64,000 nucleotides of DNA from Silanimonas sp. (GTDB taxonomy: Bacteria; Pseudomonadota; Gammaproteobacteria; Xanthomonadales; Xanthomonadaceae): positions 62,001 to 126,000 of the forward strand of contig BPKK01000002.1 of the NCBI GenBank assembly GCA_026005095.1, given 5' to 3'. Made by a program: the position numbers and the translations under genes. This document shows positions 16,328 through 24,548 of the stretch, piece after piece. Position 1 is the first letter of the stretch, and every line of letters starts with the position of its first letter. A model generated the notes under the pieces. The model did no database searches. It was not told the DNA's origin and was given only the letters and a program-made list of their open reading frames with translations.

Positions 16328-18391
16328 GTGCCTCCTGCCTTCCGCTTCCTGCTGCTGCCCTGCCTGTGCCTCGCAGGACCGCTGGCCGCCGTCTCACCCC
16401 AGACCGCTCCCAGTGCCGGCGAAGCCCGGCGGCTCGATGCCATCACCGTGAGCAGCCGCCTGCCCGGCGACCCCGCCCGCCGCCCCGAGGCCGTGGCCCG
16501 GCTGGGCGGCGAAGCCGTGGCACGGACCGGCGCCAGCCATGCCGCCGAGCTCTTGGCCCGCCTGCCCGGGGCCTGGGCCAGCCGCGGCAGCGGGCAGGAG
16601 CAGCTGCTGGCCCTGCGCTCGCCGGTGCTCACCGGTCCCGGCGCCTGCGGCGCCTTCCTCGTGCTCGACGACGGCGTGCCGATCCGCCCGGCCGGCCTGT
16701 GCAACGTCAACCAGCTCTCGGAGGTGAATCTGCGCCAGGCCGGTCGGGTCGAGCTGCTGCGCGGACCCGGCAGCGCGGTGCACGGCAGCAATGCCCTGCA
16801 CGGTGTGGTGGCGGTGGCGCCGCCCGCCTTCGGCAGCGGCACCGCCTTCGGCCTCGAGGCCGGGCGGTATGGCCTGCGCCGCGGCCTGCTCTCCCTGGAG
16901 GATGCGGCCGGCCGGCTGCGCCTCGATGGCCACGCCACCCGCGCCGGCAGCTTCCGTGCCGACGAGGGCTACCGGCTGGGCCAGGCCAGCCTGCAATGGC
17001 GGCCCCGCGGCGAGGCCGGCAACACCCGCCTCGCCCTCGCCCTGCACCGCCTGGACCAGGACACCGCCGGCTTCGTGCGCGGCGAGGGCGCTTGGCGCGA
17101 TGCGCGGCGCTTCGCCAACGTGAACCCGGAAGCCTTCCGCGAGGCCGAGGCCGCCCGCCTGCTGCTGCACCACGAGCGCCCGCTGGGCGCCGGCTGGCTG
17201 CTTTTGCGGCCCTATGCCCGCGGCGAGTCCCAGGCCTTCCTGCAGCACTTCAACCTCGGCCAGCCGCTGGAAGAGAACGGCAGCCGCAGCCTCGGCCTGC
17301 AGAGCCTGTTCGAGCACGAATCCCTGCGCCTCGGCCTCGACCTCGAAGGGGCCGAGGGCTGGCTGCGCCAGACCCAGGCCCGCCCGCTCACGAGTGGCAC
17401 CCCGGCGCAGAATGCCCAGCGCCCGGCCGGACGGCACTACGACTACCGCGTGGATATCGGCCAGCTCGCCCTGTTCGGCGAATGGCTGCAACCGCTCGGG
17501 CCCGGCACCCTGCTGCTCGGCGCCCGCGGCGAAACCCTGCGCTACCGCTACGACACCCGCCTGGCGGCCGGCAACCTCCGCGAGGACGGCAGCGCCTGCG
17601 GCTTCGGCGGCTGCCTCTACCTGCGGCCGGAGGACCGCCGCGACCGCTTCCAGGCCTCGTCCTTCCAGCTCGGCTGGCGCCAGCCGCTGGATGCGCACTG
17701 GGCCTTCAGCGCCCGCGCCGCCCGGGCCTTCCGCTTCCCGCAGGCCACCGAGCTCTACCGCCTGCAGCGCGGGCAGGCGGTGGAGGCCTTCGCCCCGGAA
17801 ACCGCGCACAGCCTCGAAGCCGGACTGCGCTACGAGCGCGGGGATCTCGCGCTCGCCCTCGATGCCTACGCCATGCGCAAGCGCGACGTGATCCTGCGCG
17901 ATGCCGCCGGGCTCTCGGTGCCCGGGGCCGCCACCGAGCACCAAGGCATCGAACTCGAGCTGCGCCTGCCCCTGCCCGGCGAGTTCTCGCTGGAAGCGAA
18001 CCTCGCTTGGAGCGACCAGCGCTATGCCTTCGACGGCCTCTTGCCGGGCGGCGAGCCGGTGCGGCGCGGCGCGCGCATCGACACCGCCCCGGAATGGCTG
18101 GGCGGGCTGCGCATCGGCCACCGCCTGCACGAACGCCTCGACCTGGAACTGGAAGGCCAGTGGCAGGGCGGCTACCCGCTGGATGCCGCCAACACCCGGC
18201 GCTATGGCGGCCACGTGCTCTGGCACCTGCGCTCGCGCCTCGCCCTCGACGGGGGCTGGAGCCTCTCGCTGCGCCTCATGAACCTCGCCGACCGCCGCTA
18301 TGCCGAGCGCCTCGACTTCGCCTTCGGCGAGGAACGCGCCTTCCCCGGCGCCGGGCGCAGCCTGTTCCTCGGCATCGAGCGCCGCGACTAG
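16328..18391 (+). CDS. TonB-dependent outer-membrane receptor
   Basis: A 687-aa TonB-dependent receptor with a signal peptide (about residues 1-21), a TonB-box-like LDAITVSS (about 36-43), a plug domain (LDDGVPIRPAGLCNVNQLSEV; VELLRGPGSAVHGSNALHG) and a barrel ending in an aromatic-poor LGIERRD. The start is GTG with no clear Shine-Dalgarno. The plug has two Cys (GACGAF, GLCNV) that could form a disulfide, and a second Cys pair is in an extracellular-type loop (SACGFGGCLY). Substrate unknown. Its stop shares the palindrome CTAG with the stop of the convergent membrane-protein gene. Confidence 0.85.
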   Translation: MPPAFRFLLLPCLCLAGPLAAVSPQTAPSAGEARRLDAITVSSRLPGDPARRPEAVARLGGEAVARTGASHAAELLARLPGAWASRGSGQEQLLALRSPVLTGPGACGAFLVLDDGVPIRPAGLCNVNQLSEVNLRQAGRVELLRGPGSAVHGSNALHGVVAVAPPAFGSGTAFGLEAGRYGLRRGLLSLEDAAGRLRLDGHATRAGSFRADEGYRLGQASLQWRPRGEAGNTRLALALHRLDQDTAGFVRGEGAWRDARRFANVNPEAFREAEAARLLLHHERPLGAGWLLLRPYARGESQAFLQHFNLGQPLEENGSRSLGLQSLFEHESLRLGLDLEGAEGWLRQTQARPLTSGTPAQNAQRPAGRHYDYRVDIGQLALFGEWLQPLGPGTLLLGARGETLRYRYDTRLAAGNLREDGSACGFGGCLYLRPEDRRDRFQASSFQLGWRQPLDAHWAFSARAARAFRFPQATELYRLQRGQAVEAFAPETAHSLEAGLRYERGDLALALDAYAMRKRDVILRDAAGLSVPGAATEHQGIELELRLPLPGEFSLEANLAWSDQRYAFDGLLPGGEPVRRGARIDTAPEWLGGLRIGHRLHERLDLELEGQWQGGYPLDAANTRRYGGHVLWHLRSRLALDGGWSLSLRLMNLADRRYAERLDFAFGEERAFPGAGRSLFLGIERRD

Positions 18392-19023
18392 CGCGGCGCG
18401 CCGGGATCGTTGGCGACGGAAGCCGGCACGACGGGAGCGGTGCGCGCGTAGTACACGCCGGCCAGCCACAGCGCCGCCAGCACGAACAGCATCCACTCGG
18501 TGATCGGCGCCAGTGCCGGGTGGAAGCCCGCGTGCCGCATCGCCGCCAGCGCGGCCAGGCAGACGAGGCTCAGCACCCCCAGGGCCATGGCCCAGCCGCG
18601 CTGCGCCCCATGCAGCAGGCGCAGCATGGCCAGCGCGGCGATGGCGTAGAACACCGCGGCAATCACCACCAGCAGGTCGTGCATCGGCGTGTTCACCCCG
18701 AGCACGGTGTACACCGCCGAGCCGATGCCGAAGATCTCGATGGTCTTGCGCGTGGCCCGCGCCGTGGAGGTGCGCGAGACGGCCCAGAACATGTAGGCCA
18801 TCGAGCCCCCCAGCAGCAGGATGGCCGGCACTGCGTAGGGCCGCGCCGCGTTCTCCATGCCATTGATGGCCAGCGGCTGGAACAGGGCGCTGACGTAGTT
18901 CTCGGTGAAGCGGAACCCCACCGCCGCGGGATCGCGGTCGTTCCCGCCCGGATAGTGCGCCGCCGCGAGCAGGAAGAACGGCAGCGAAGCCGCGAGACCG
19001 AACAGGGGCAGGAGGCGCTTCAC
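18388..19023 (-). CDS. polytopic membrane protein of unknown function (DUF998-like)
   Basis: A 211-aa protein with about six hydrophobic helices. The first loop has HYPGGNDRDPAAVGFRFTENYVSALF, reminiscent of DUF998-type proteins, but the match is tentative. The start is chosen as GTG at 19023 because it gives a GTGA overlap with the upstream lipoprotein stop. It is the last gene of the six-gene leftward operon. Confidence 0.65.
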   Translation of the reverse strand: MKRLLPLFGLAASLPFFLLAAAHYPGGNDRDPAAVGFRFTENYVSALFQPLAINGMENAARPYAVPAILLLGGSMAYMFWAVSRTSTARATRKTIEIFGIGSAVYTVLGVNTPMHDLLVVIAAVFYAIAALAMLRLLHGAQRGWAMALGVLSLVCLAALAAMRHAGFHPALAPITEWMLFVLAALWLAGVYYARTAPVVPASVANDPGAPR

Positions 19024-19517
19024 CGCACCTCGAAGGCGCGCACGCCCGCGCTCTCGTCGTTGAGCCTGACCTCCACCTCGTAGCGCCCGGGCGGCCAGCC
19101 GCCCGCCACCTGCCGGCTGAAGGTGTGCACCGCCGGTCCCTTGGGCTGGATGGCGCGCTCGTCCGCCGCCAGTACCCGGCCCTCGGCGCTGCGCCACTGC
19201 ACCGAGAGCAGAGCGGCCGGTGCCTCACCCACGGTGACGAGGCTGGCATGCACGGTATCGCGCGGGCGGAAGCGCTCGGCCACCTGGGCCACGCGGCCAT
19301 CGGCATCCAGGCCGGCACCCAGTTCCAGGGCCACGGCCTCCAGCGTGCCGCGCGGCAGGGCCGGCACTGGACTGGGCGCAGCCGTCTCCACCGCGACCGC
19401 AGGCGCGGCCGGAGCGGCAGGCGGGGCCTCTTCCGCCGGGCCCTTGTCGCTGCAGGCGGCGAGCAGGGCGAGGCCGGCGATCAGGAGCAGTGGGCACAGG
19501 GAACGGGGGCGGGGCAT
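19020..19517 (-). CDS. hypothetical lipoprotein
   Basis: A 165-aa protein with a lipoprotein signal (lipobox LLAAC, Cys22), then an Ala/Pro/Glu linker (to about residue 50) and a small all-beta domain. The domain ends in a typical Ig-like/carbohydrate-binding pattern (GRYEVEVRLNDESAGVRAFEVR). No specific family is recognised. It is coupled to the next membrane protein by a GTGA overlap and lies 14 nt after queF. Confidence 0.7.
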   Translation of the reverse strand: MPRPRSLCPLLLIAGLALLAACSDKGPAEEAPPAAPAAPAVAVETAAPSPVPALPRGTLEAVALELGAGLDADGRVAQVAERFRPRDTVHASLVTVGEAPAALLSVQWRSAEGRVLAADERAIQPKGPAVHTFSRQVAGGWPPGRYEVEVRLNDESAGVRAFEVR

Positions 19518-19531
19518 GGCAAGCTCCGGGG

Positions 19532-20359
19532 CTATTGCCGCGACAGCCGCAGATTGTCCGGCATCGCCGCGCCGGGCAAGGCCCGGAAAGGGTTGATGTC
19601 GAGCCCGCCACGGCGGGTGAAGCGGGCGTACACCGCCAGCTTCGCCGGAGCCGCACGCGCCAAGAGGTCGAGAAAGATCCGCTCCACGCAGGCCTCATGA
19701 AAATCACTGTGGGTGCGGAAGCTCACCAGGTAGCGCAAGAGGCCGGCGCGGTCGAGGCGCGGACCGGCGTAAGCGATCTGCAGGCTGGCCCAGTCCGGCT
19801 GGCCGGTGACCGGGCAGTTGGAGCGGAACAGGTGCGAGACCAGGGTCTCCTCCCCCCACTCGGCGGCATCGGCCACCAGCAGGCCGGGATCGGGCGGGCC
19901 GTAGTGCTCGATGGCGATGGGCAGGCTGTCGATCAGTTCGCCGGGCAGCACGCTCACCGGGAAGGCCTGCGGCGAGGTGGGCGCGATCAGGCTCACCGAG
20001 ACCGGCGCGCCCGCCGCCGCCGAGAGATCGGCCACCAGGGTGGCACGCAGGGCCTCGGCATTGGCGAGGCGCTCCTGGGCGAAGGCATTCAGGTAGAGCT
20101 TGAGGCTCTTCGACTCGATGAGATGCGGTGAGGCAGCCGGTACCCGCAGCTCGGCCAGGGCCACCTGCGGCTTGCCACGGGAATCCAGCCAAGACAGTTC
20201 ATAGGCGTTCCAGACATCCACGCCGACGAAAGGCAAGGCCTCGCCGAGACCGAGCCGGACGCGCGCCTCGCGGCGCGGGATGGGAAAGAGCAGGCCGGGG
20301 TCATAGGCCGTGGGGTAGGCCACGTCCTTGCCGAGCATCGAGGCTTCGGGAGTATTCAT
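19532..20359 (-). CDS. queF: NADPH-dependent 7-cyano-7-deazaguanine reductase (long QueF)
   Basis: A 275-aa enzyme of queuosine biosynthesis that reduces preQ0 to preQ1. It is the long, two-domain type. C182 (SNCPVTGQPDW) forms the thioimide and D189 is the proton donor, the same 7-residue spacing as E. coli C190/D197. Also visible are ESKSLKLYLN and HSDFHE. The start at 20359 gives an ATGA overlap with the upstream membrane-protein gene. Confidence 0.95.
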   Translation of the reverse strand: MNTPEASMLGKDVAYPTAYDPGLLFPIPRREARVRLGLGEALPFVGVDVWNAYELSWLDSRGKPQVALAELRVPAASPHLIESKSLKLYLNAFAQERLANAEALRATLVADLSAAAGAPVSVSLIAPTSPQAFPVSVLPGELIDSLPIAIEHYGPPDPGLLVADAAEWGEETLVSHLFRSNCPVTGQPDWASLQIAYAGPRLDRAGLLRYLVSFRTHSDFHEACVERIFLDLLARAAPAKLAVYARFTRRGGLDINPFRALPGAAMPDNLRLSRQ

Positions 20360-21696
20360 CGCCGCGAAGGATAGCGCCCCGCCGCCAGCAGCAGGGCGGA
20401 GAGCAGGGCCGCGGCCACCGTCCAGAGCAGGAAACGGAACTCGGCGCTGGGAGCCACCAGCAGCAGGGGCAGGGCCAGCGCCAGTGCCGAAGCGGCAATG
20501 GCCAGGGCGGGCCCCTGGCGCCGCCACACGGCAAGGCCGGCCACCGCGAGCGCCAGCAGCAGGTACCAGCGGCCCTCGAATACCGGCGTGGCCGTGCTGC
20601 GCTCCCAGAAGGCCTGCAAGCGCCCCGCCCAAGGTGAGGAATTCGGCGCGATCAAGGGGTTGTCGCGCAAGGGCACGATGCCGGGCATCAGCATCAGGCG
20701 TGGATCGCGCGGGCTGGCGCTGCCGCCCAGCAGGTGGCCGGCGAGGCGCAGACGGTGGCGCGCCCAGGCTGCGGGCTCACGTAAGGGCAAGCAAAGCCAG
20801 GCCCGCAACAGGGCGGAGGCCTCGCCGGGCTCGAGCAAGCGCGCCTCGGAGTAACGGGTGAGACCCGAGGCCAGGGTGCTGGTGTTGCTGTCGGCGCGGA
20901 AATGCGGGGCGAAGGCGGCGGGCGTGGCACCCTCGGCAAGCAGGCTGGGCGGAATATCGAGGCGCCCGGTCTCGAGGCCCACCGCCACCAGATCCCAGAG
21001 CGCCACGTAAGGCCAGGCCGGCACCACGCGCTGCGGCGTGAGCGCTCCGGGTAACCCGGCCAGCAGCAGCACCAGCGGCAGGGGCCAGAGCCAGCGCCGG
21101 GCCGGCACCGGCCCGCCGGCCGCCGCCTCGGCAGCCCGCCGCTGCTGCACCAGCAGCCAGGCGAGCAGCGGCAGCACCCCGGTGAGGGCGTTGAAGCGCA
21201 GGGCGGTGGCGAAGGCCAGCATCAGCAGGGCCAGGGCCCGCCAGCCGATGTGCGGCCGGCGCTCGCCATGCAGCAGCGCCCCGCAGGCAAGCAGCAGCGC
21301 CCCGAGCAGCCACACGTCCTTCCACACCTGTGGCAGCAGCCCGCCGATGGCCGGCCAGGCGGCGAAGCCCAGCACCACCAGGGCCTGCACCCCGCGCGAC
21401 CACGGCAGGGCGCTGGCCACCAGGGCCAGCCCGGCACCGACGAAGGCGAGCTGCAGGGCGAAGAAGCCCTGCGGGTCGGGCAGCAGCGCGGCACTGCCAC
21501 GCCACAGCCAGGTCATGGCCACCGGGTGGGTGCTGTGGAACTCGCCATGGCGGGCCATCCACCACTGGTAGGCAGCATCGAAGCTGTAGTGCCCCGGGGT
21601 GAACAGCAGGAAGTAACCGCCCATCGCCAGCGCCGCGGCCAGCCAGGGCAGGGCCGCCCCGGCGCGCGCGAGGCCCGGTCGTGGCCGTGCATTCAT
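20356..21696 (-). CDS. polytopic membrane protein, possible GT-C-type glycosyltransferase
   Basis: A 446-aa protein with about ten or eleven TM helices. The first periplasmic loop has YSFDAAYQWWMARHGEFHSTHP, where the acidic residue after TM1 resembles the catalytic loop of GT-C (PMT/ArnT-like) glycosyltransferases. That assignment rests on topology and this motif only. Translationally coupled at both ends by ATGA overlaps (with zapE and queF). Confidence 0.6.
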   Translation of the reverse strand: MNARPRPGLARAGAALPWLAAALAMGGYFLLFTPGHYSFDAAYQWWMARHGEFHSTHPVAMTWLWRGSAALLPDPQGFFALQLAFVGAGLALVASALPWSRGVQALVVLGFAAWPAIGGLLPQVWKDVWLLGALLLACGALLHGERRPHIGWRALALLMLAFATALRFNALTGVLPLLAWLLVQQRRAAEAAAGGPVPARRWLWPLPLVLLLAGLPGALTPQRVVPAWPYVALWDLVAVGLETGRLDIPPSLLAEGATPAAFAPHFRADSNTSTLASGLTRYSEARLLEPGEASALLRAWLCLPLREPAAWARHRLRLAGHLLGGSASPRDPRLMLMPGIVPLRDNPLIAPNSSPWAGRLQAFWERSTATPVFEGRWYLLLALAVAGLAVWRRQGPALAIAASALALALPLLLVAPSAEFRFLLWTVAAALLSALLLAAGRYPSRR

Positions 21697-22784
21697 GGGC
21701 GGTGCGCCCGCGCGAGGTATTCCTGGCTGCGCATCTCGGTAAGCCGCGATCTGCAGCGGTCGAATTCCACCACCAGCTTGTGGCCGCGGTAGAGCCCATT
21801 GGGTTCCGCGGCGGCGGTGGCGAGCAGGTTCACATTGCGGTCGTAGAGCTCGTCGACGAGATGGATGAAGCGCCGCGCCGGGTCCAGGGCCTCGTCGCGG
21901 AATACCGGCACCCGGCTCAGGAGCAGGGTGTGGTGCTCGCGGGCGATCTCGATGTAGTCGGCGGCCGAACGCGGGCCCTCGCACAGGGCCTCGAAGTCGA
22001 ACCAGGCCACGCCCTCGCCGAGCGCCCGGGCCGGGATCTCGCGACCGTTCACCACCAGCGGCCCTTCCACACAGTGACCGAGGCCATTCAGCACCCGGAA
22101 GCGCTCGGCCATCGCTGCCTCGCCGGCGGCATCGGCCGGCACATGCCATGTGGCAGCGGCGGTCAGCTCACGCAGGCGGAAATCGGTGTCGCTGGCCAGC
22201 CGGTGCACCACGCAGTCGCGCTCCAAAAGCGCGATCGCCGGCAGGAAACGCGCGCGCTGCAGGCCGTTGGCATACAAACCCGAAGGTGCGATGTTGGAGG
22301 TGGTGACGAGGGTGACGCCGCGCTCGAAAAGCTGCTCGAGCAGGCGCGAGAGGATCATCGCATCGGCGATGTCGTTGACGAAAAACTCATCCAGCACCAA
22401 GAGCGGCGAGGCCTTCGCGAACTGCGCTGCCACCACGCTCAGGGTATCGGCGGTATCGGAGAGCGCCTTCATCCGCGCATGCACCTCCTGCATGAAGCGG
22501 TGGTAGTGCAGGCGCGTGGGCTGCAGCTCGGCGCAGGCCTCCAGCAAGAGATCGCAGAGCAGGGTCTTGCCGCGCCCCACCCCGCCCCAGAGGTAGAGCC
22601 CGCGCACCCCGGCATGGCCGGCGAGGCGGAAGCCCAGCCGCTTCAGCGGGCCGGCGCGGCGGCGCTCCAGCAGGGCGAGCGCGATGCGGTCGAGCTCGAC
22701 GAGCGCGGCGAGCTGGCCGGCATCCTGCTGCCAGCGGCCTTCCGCCACGCCATCGAGGTAGCGCTTCGAAGGGCGGCCCGGCAT
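21693..22784 (-). CDS. zapE: cell division protein ZapE (AFG1-family ATPase)
   Basis: A 363-aa P-loop ATPase. The Walker A is GGVGRGKT, the Walker B LLVLDEFFV, followed by the AFG1 signature VNDIADAMILSRLLEQLF and the sensor TSNIAPSGLY. The family acts at the Z-ring under stress and low oxygen in E. coli. The ATG at 22784 is 7 nt after the stop of the alpha/beta hydrolase. Length is normal for the family. Confidence 0.95.
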   Translation of the reverse strand: MPGRPSKRYLDGVAEGRWQQDAGQLAALVELDRIALALLERRRAGPLKRLGFRLAGHAGVRGLYLWGGVGRGKTLLCDLLLEACAELQPTRLHYHRFMQEVHARMKALSDTADTLSVVAAQFAKASPLLVLDEFFVNDIADAMILSRLLEQLFERGVTLVTTSNIAPSGLYANGLQRARFLPAIALLERDCVVHRLASDTDFRLRELTAAATWHVPADAAGEAAMAERFRVLNGLGHCVEGPLVVNGREIPARALGEGVAWFDFEALCEGPRSAADYIEIAREHHTLLLSRVPVFRDEALDPARRFIHLVDELYDRNVNLLATAAAEPNGLYRGHKLVVEFDRCRSRLTEMRSQEYLARAHRP

Positions 22785-22791
22785 GGACAGA

Positions 22792-23466
22792 TCAGGCCTG
22801 CCGGCGCAGCGGCGGCAGGGGCTTGGCCACGCCGTTGCGGATCGCGCCGCGCAGGTCGACGAGGCGGCGGTGGAAGAAGTGCCCGGCTTCCTGCATGCGC
22901 ACCAAAGTGGGCGGATTCTCGGCCGCGGCCACCCAGTCGAACACCGCCTGCGGGTCGACCACATCGTCGGCCTCGCCCTGCACCACCAGCCAGGGGCAGG
23001 GCGGCGGCGGCACCCCGGTGAAGTCGCGGAAGCCCACCGGCGGCGCGATGCAGACCATCTGCTTGACCGGCAGCTGGCGCGCAGCGCGCAGCGCCACCCA
23101 GGCGCCGAAGGAGAAGCCGCCGAGCCAGAAGGCATCGCCGGGGCAGCGGGCGATGGCCCACTGCGCCACCGCCAGCAGATCGAGCGTCTCGCCGCGGCCG
23201 GCGTCGTACTCGCCCTCCGAGGCACCGACGCCGCGGAAATTGAAGCGCAGGCTGGCAATGCCGAGCTCGGACAGCGCGCGGGTGATCGTGGTGACCACCT
23301 TGTTGTCCATGGTGCCGCCATCCGGCGGATGCGGGTGGCAGACCACCGCCACCGCACGTCGCGCGTCCTCGGGCCGCGGCAGCTCGCAGTAGGCCTCGAT
23401 GCGGCCGGCAGGCCCGACGAGTTCAATCGGGCCGGAGGCGGTGGGGAAGTCGGGCGTGTGGCTCAT
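22792..23466 (-). CDS. alpha/beta hydrolase
   Basis: A 224-aa alpha/beta-hydrolase. The nucleophile elbow is GFSFG, with Asp in the EADDVVD segment and His in AGHFFH. HPHPPDGGTMDNKVVTT and FNFRGVGASEG are typical of the small serine hydrolase group often annotated as dienelactone hydrolase-like or YtfL/CocE-type. It is first in a compact operon with zapE and queF. Substrate unknown. Confidence 0.88.
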   Translation of the reverse strand: MSHTPDFPTASGPIELVGPAGRIEAYCELPRPEDARRAVAVVCHPHPPDGGTMDNKVVTTITRALSELGIASLRFNFRGVGASEGEYDAGRGETLDLLAVAQWAIARCPGDAFWLGGFSFGAWVALRAARQLPVKQMVCIAPPVGFRDFTGVPPPPCPWLVVQGEADDVVDPQAVFDWVAAAENPPTLVRMQEAGHFFHRRLVDLRGAIRNGVAKPLPPLRRQA

Positions 23467-23478
23467 GCGCGGCGGAGT

Positions 23479-24474
23479 CTAGCAGGCCAACCTACAGACC
23501 CGAGCTGCCCTCGCCAGAGAGGGCTCTTCAGTTTCCTGGGAACTGCCCGCCTCACGGTTCAGGCGCCCCCAGATGCGTGGCGATGCAACCACCACGCATC
23601 GAATAGGCCGAAGACTGCCTAGCAACTCGTCGTGACGCGGCAGGTCGGAAGCTGGCCCGGAGCCGAGGGAATCCGATCGCACACCATCCGGGTACGATTG
23701 TTGATGGGGGTACACCCCCGGACGATCGGGAACCTGCCAACCCGAGAAGAGGCGCACCAGATCTTCGATGGTCCGCAGGCTGACGTTTTCAACAACAAGG
23801 CCAGCAATACCCTCAGGCGCGATCGGATAAGCAACGCCATCCGGACCAATCGCCTCGATGATCTGCATATCCGCGATCGAATACGCACCACTGTCCGCTT
23901 CCGACGAGATGGTGATCCGAATTCGCAGGTAAGACCCATCGGAGAAGCGCAGGGTCAATGAAACCGGCTGATTGATGTTGAATGCAGCCAGCACCTGCTG
24001 ACGAACCGCGGTACCACCAAAGATCAGACCGTTCAGTGCAGATACGAGGGTTCCATCGCCCTGGCGCAAGAATGTGCTGGTACGCCCACGGCAAGTGGCT
24101 TCATAAAGGTAAGTCGAAATCCCACTGCAAACTTCAGGGGGAACCGCAACTTCCTTGGTCGACGCAACAGCAGCCCAAACGGCCTGGAACGGGCGGACAT
24201 CATCGGTCGACACGGTGAGTTCGTTCACCGATGTGACAAACAAACCAGGCTCACGGTCGATTGTGACCTCGTACTTGTAGACACTCTCGTTTACACCGTC
24301 TACTACCAGCACCTCCGCAAATCCGGGATTGGGCGTAACGGCAACGGCGGCCATCTCTCGCTGCGAAGCGGTACAGCCATGGCACGAGGCCAGCTTCGGA
24401 CTCGCCCCAACGGCAACGGGCGGAATCGCAAACATCAAAAGCATCCCAATCGGGCGGAGGGATGTGCCGAACAT
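23479..24474 (-). CDS. hypothetical secreted protein, 3' end probably frameshifted
   Basis: A 331-aa protein with a signal peptide (about residues 1-24), a CHGC motif (about 31-34) and beta-rich body; no family is recognised. AAGGAG lies about 7 nt before the ATG. The DNA is clearly less GC-rich than the flanks (roughly 55% by eye), suggesting transfer. After about residue 243 the frame reads low-complexity sequence. Deleting one G from the GGGGG run near 23717 instead yields GCTPINNRTRMVCDR and a stop after CRVTTSC at 23619, a more natural Cys-bearing C-terminus. The true product may therefore end at 23619. Confidence 0.6.
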   Translation of the reverse strand: MFGTSLRPIGMLLMFAIPPVAVGASPKLASCHGCTASQREMAAVAVTPNPGFAEVLVVDGVNESVYKYEVTIDREPGLFVTSVNELTVSTDDVRPFQAVWAAVASTKEVAVPPEVCSGISTYLYEATCRGRTSTFLRQGDGTLVSALNGLIFGGTAVRQQVLAAFNINQPVSLTLRFSDGSYLRIRITISSEADSGAYSIADMQIIEAIGPDGVAYPIAPEGIAGLVVENVSLRTIEDLVRLFSGWQVPDRPGVYPHQQSYPDGVRSDSLGSGPASDLPRHDELLGSLRPIRCVVVASPRIWGRLNREAGSSQETEEPSLARAARVCRLAC

Positions 24475-24485
24475 TTTTGCTCCTT

Positions 24486-24540
24486 GCCGGCGTCATTGCC
24501 GGCGTCATTGCCGGCGTCATTGCCGGCGTCATTGCCGGCG
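24486..24540. repeat. 12-bp tandem repeat GCCGGCGTCATT, 4.6 copies
   Basis: Four perfect copies of GCCGGCGTCATT plus GCCGGCG fill most of the 74-nt gap between the stop of the ExeM-type nuclease (24549) and the start of the secreted protein (24474). Each unit contains the self-complementary GCCGGC, so the RNA could form alternative hairpins. The repeat ends a few bases from the Shine-Dalgarno of the downstream gene. Confidence 0.95.
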
Positions 24541-24548
24541 AAGCGAGG

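Noticed and set aside
24486..24540. CRISPR-like repeat array
   Set aside because: Units are 12 bp and contiguous, with no spacers and no cas genes.
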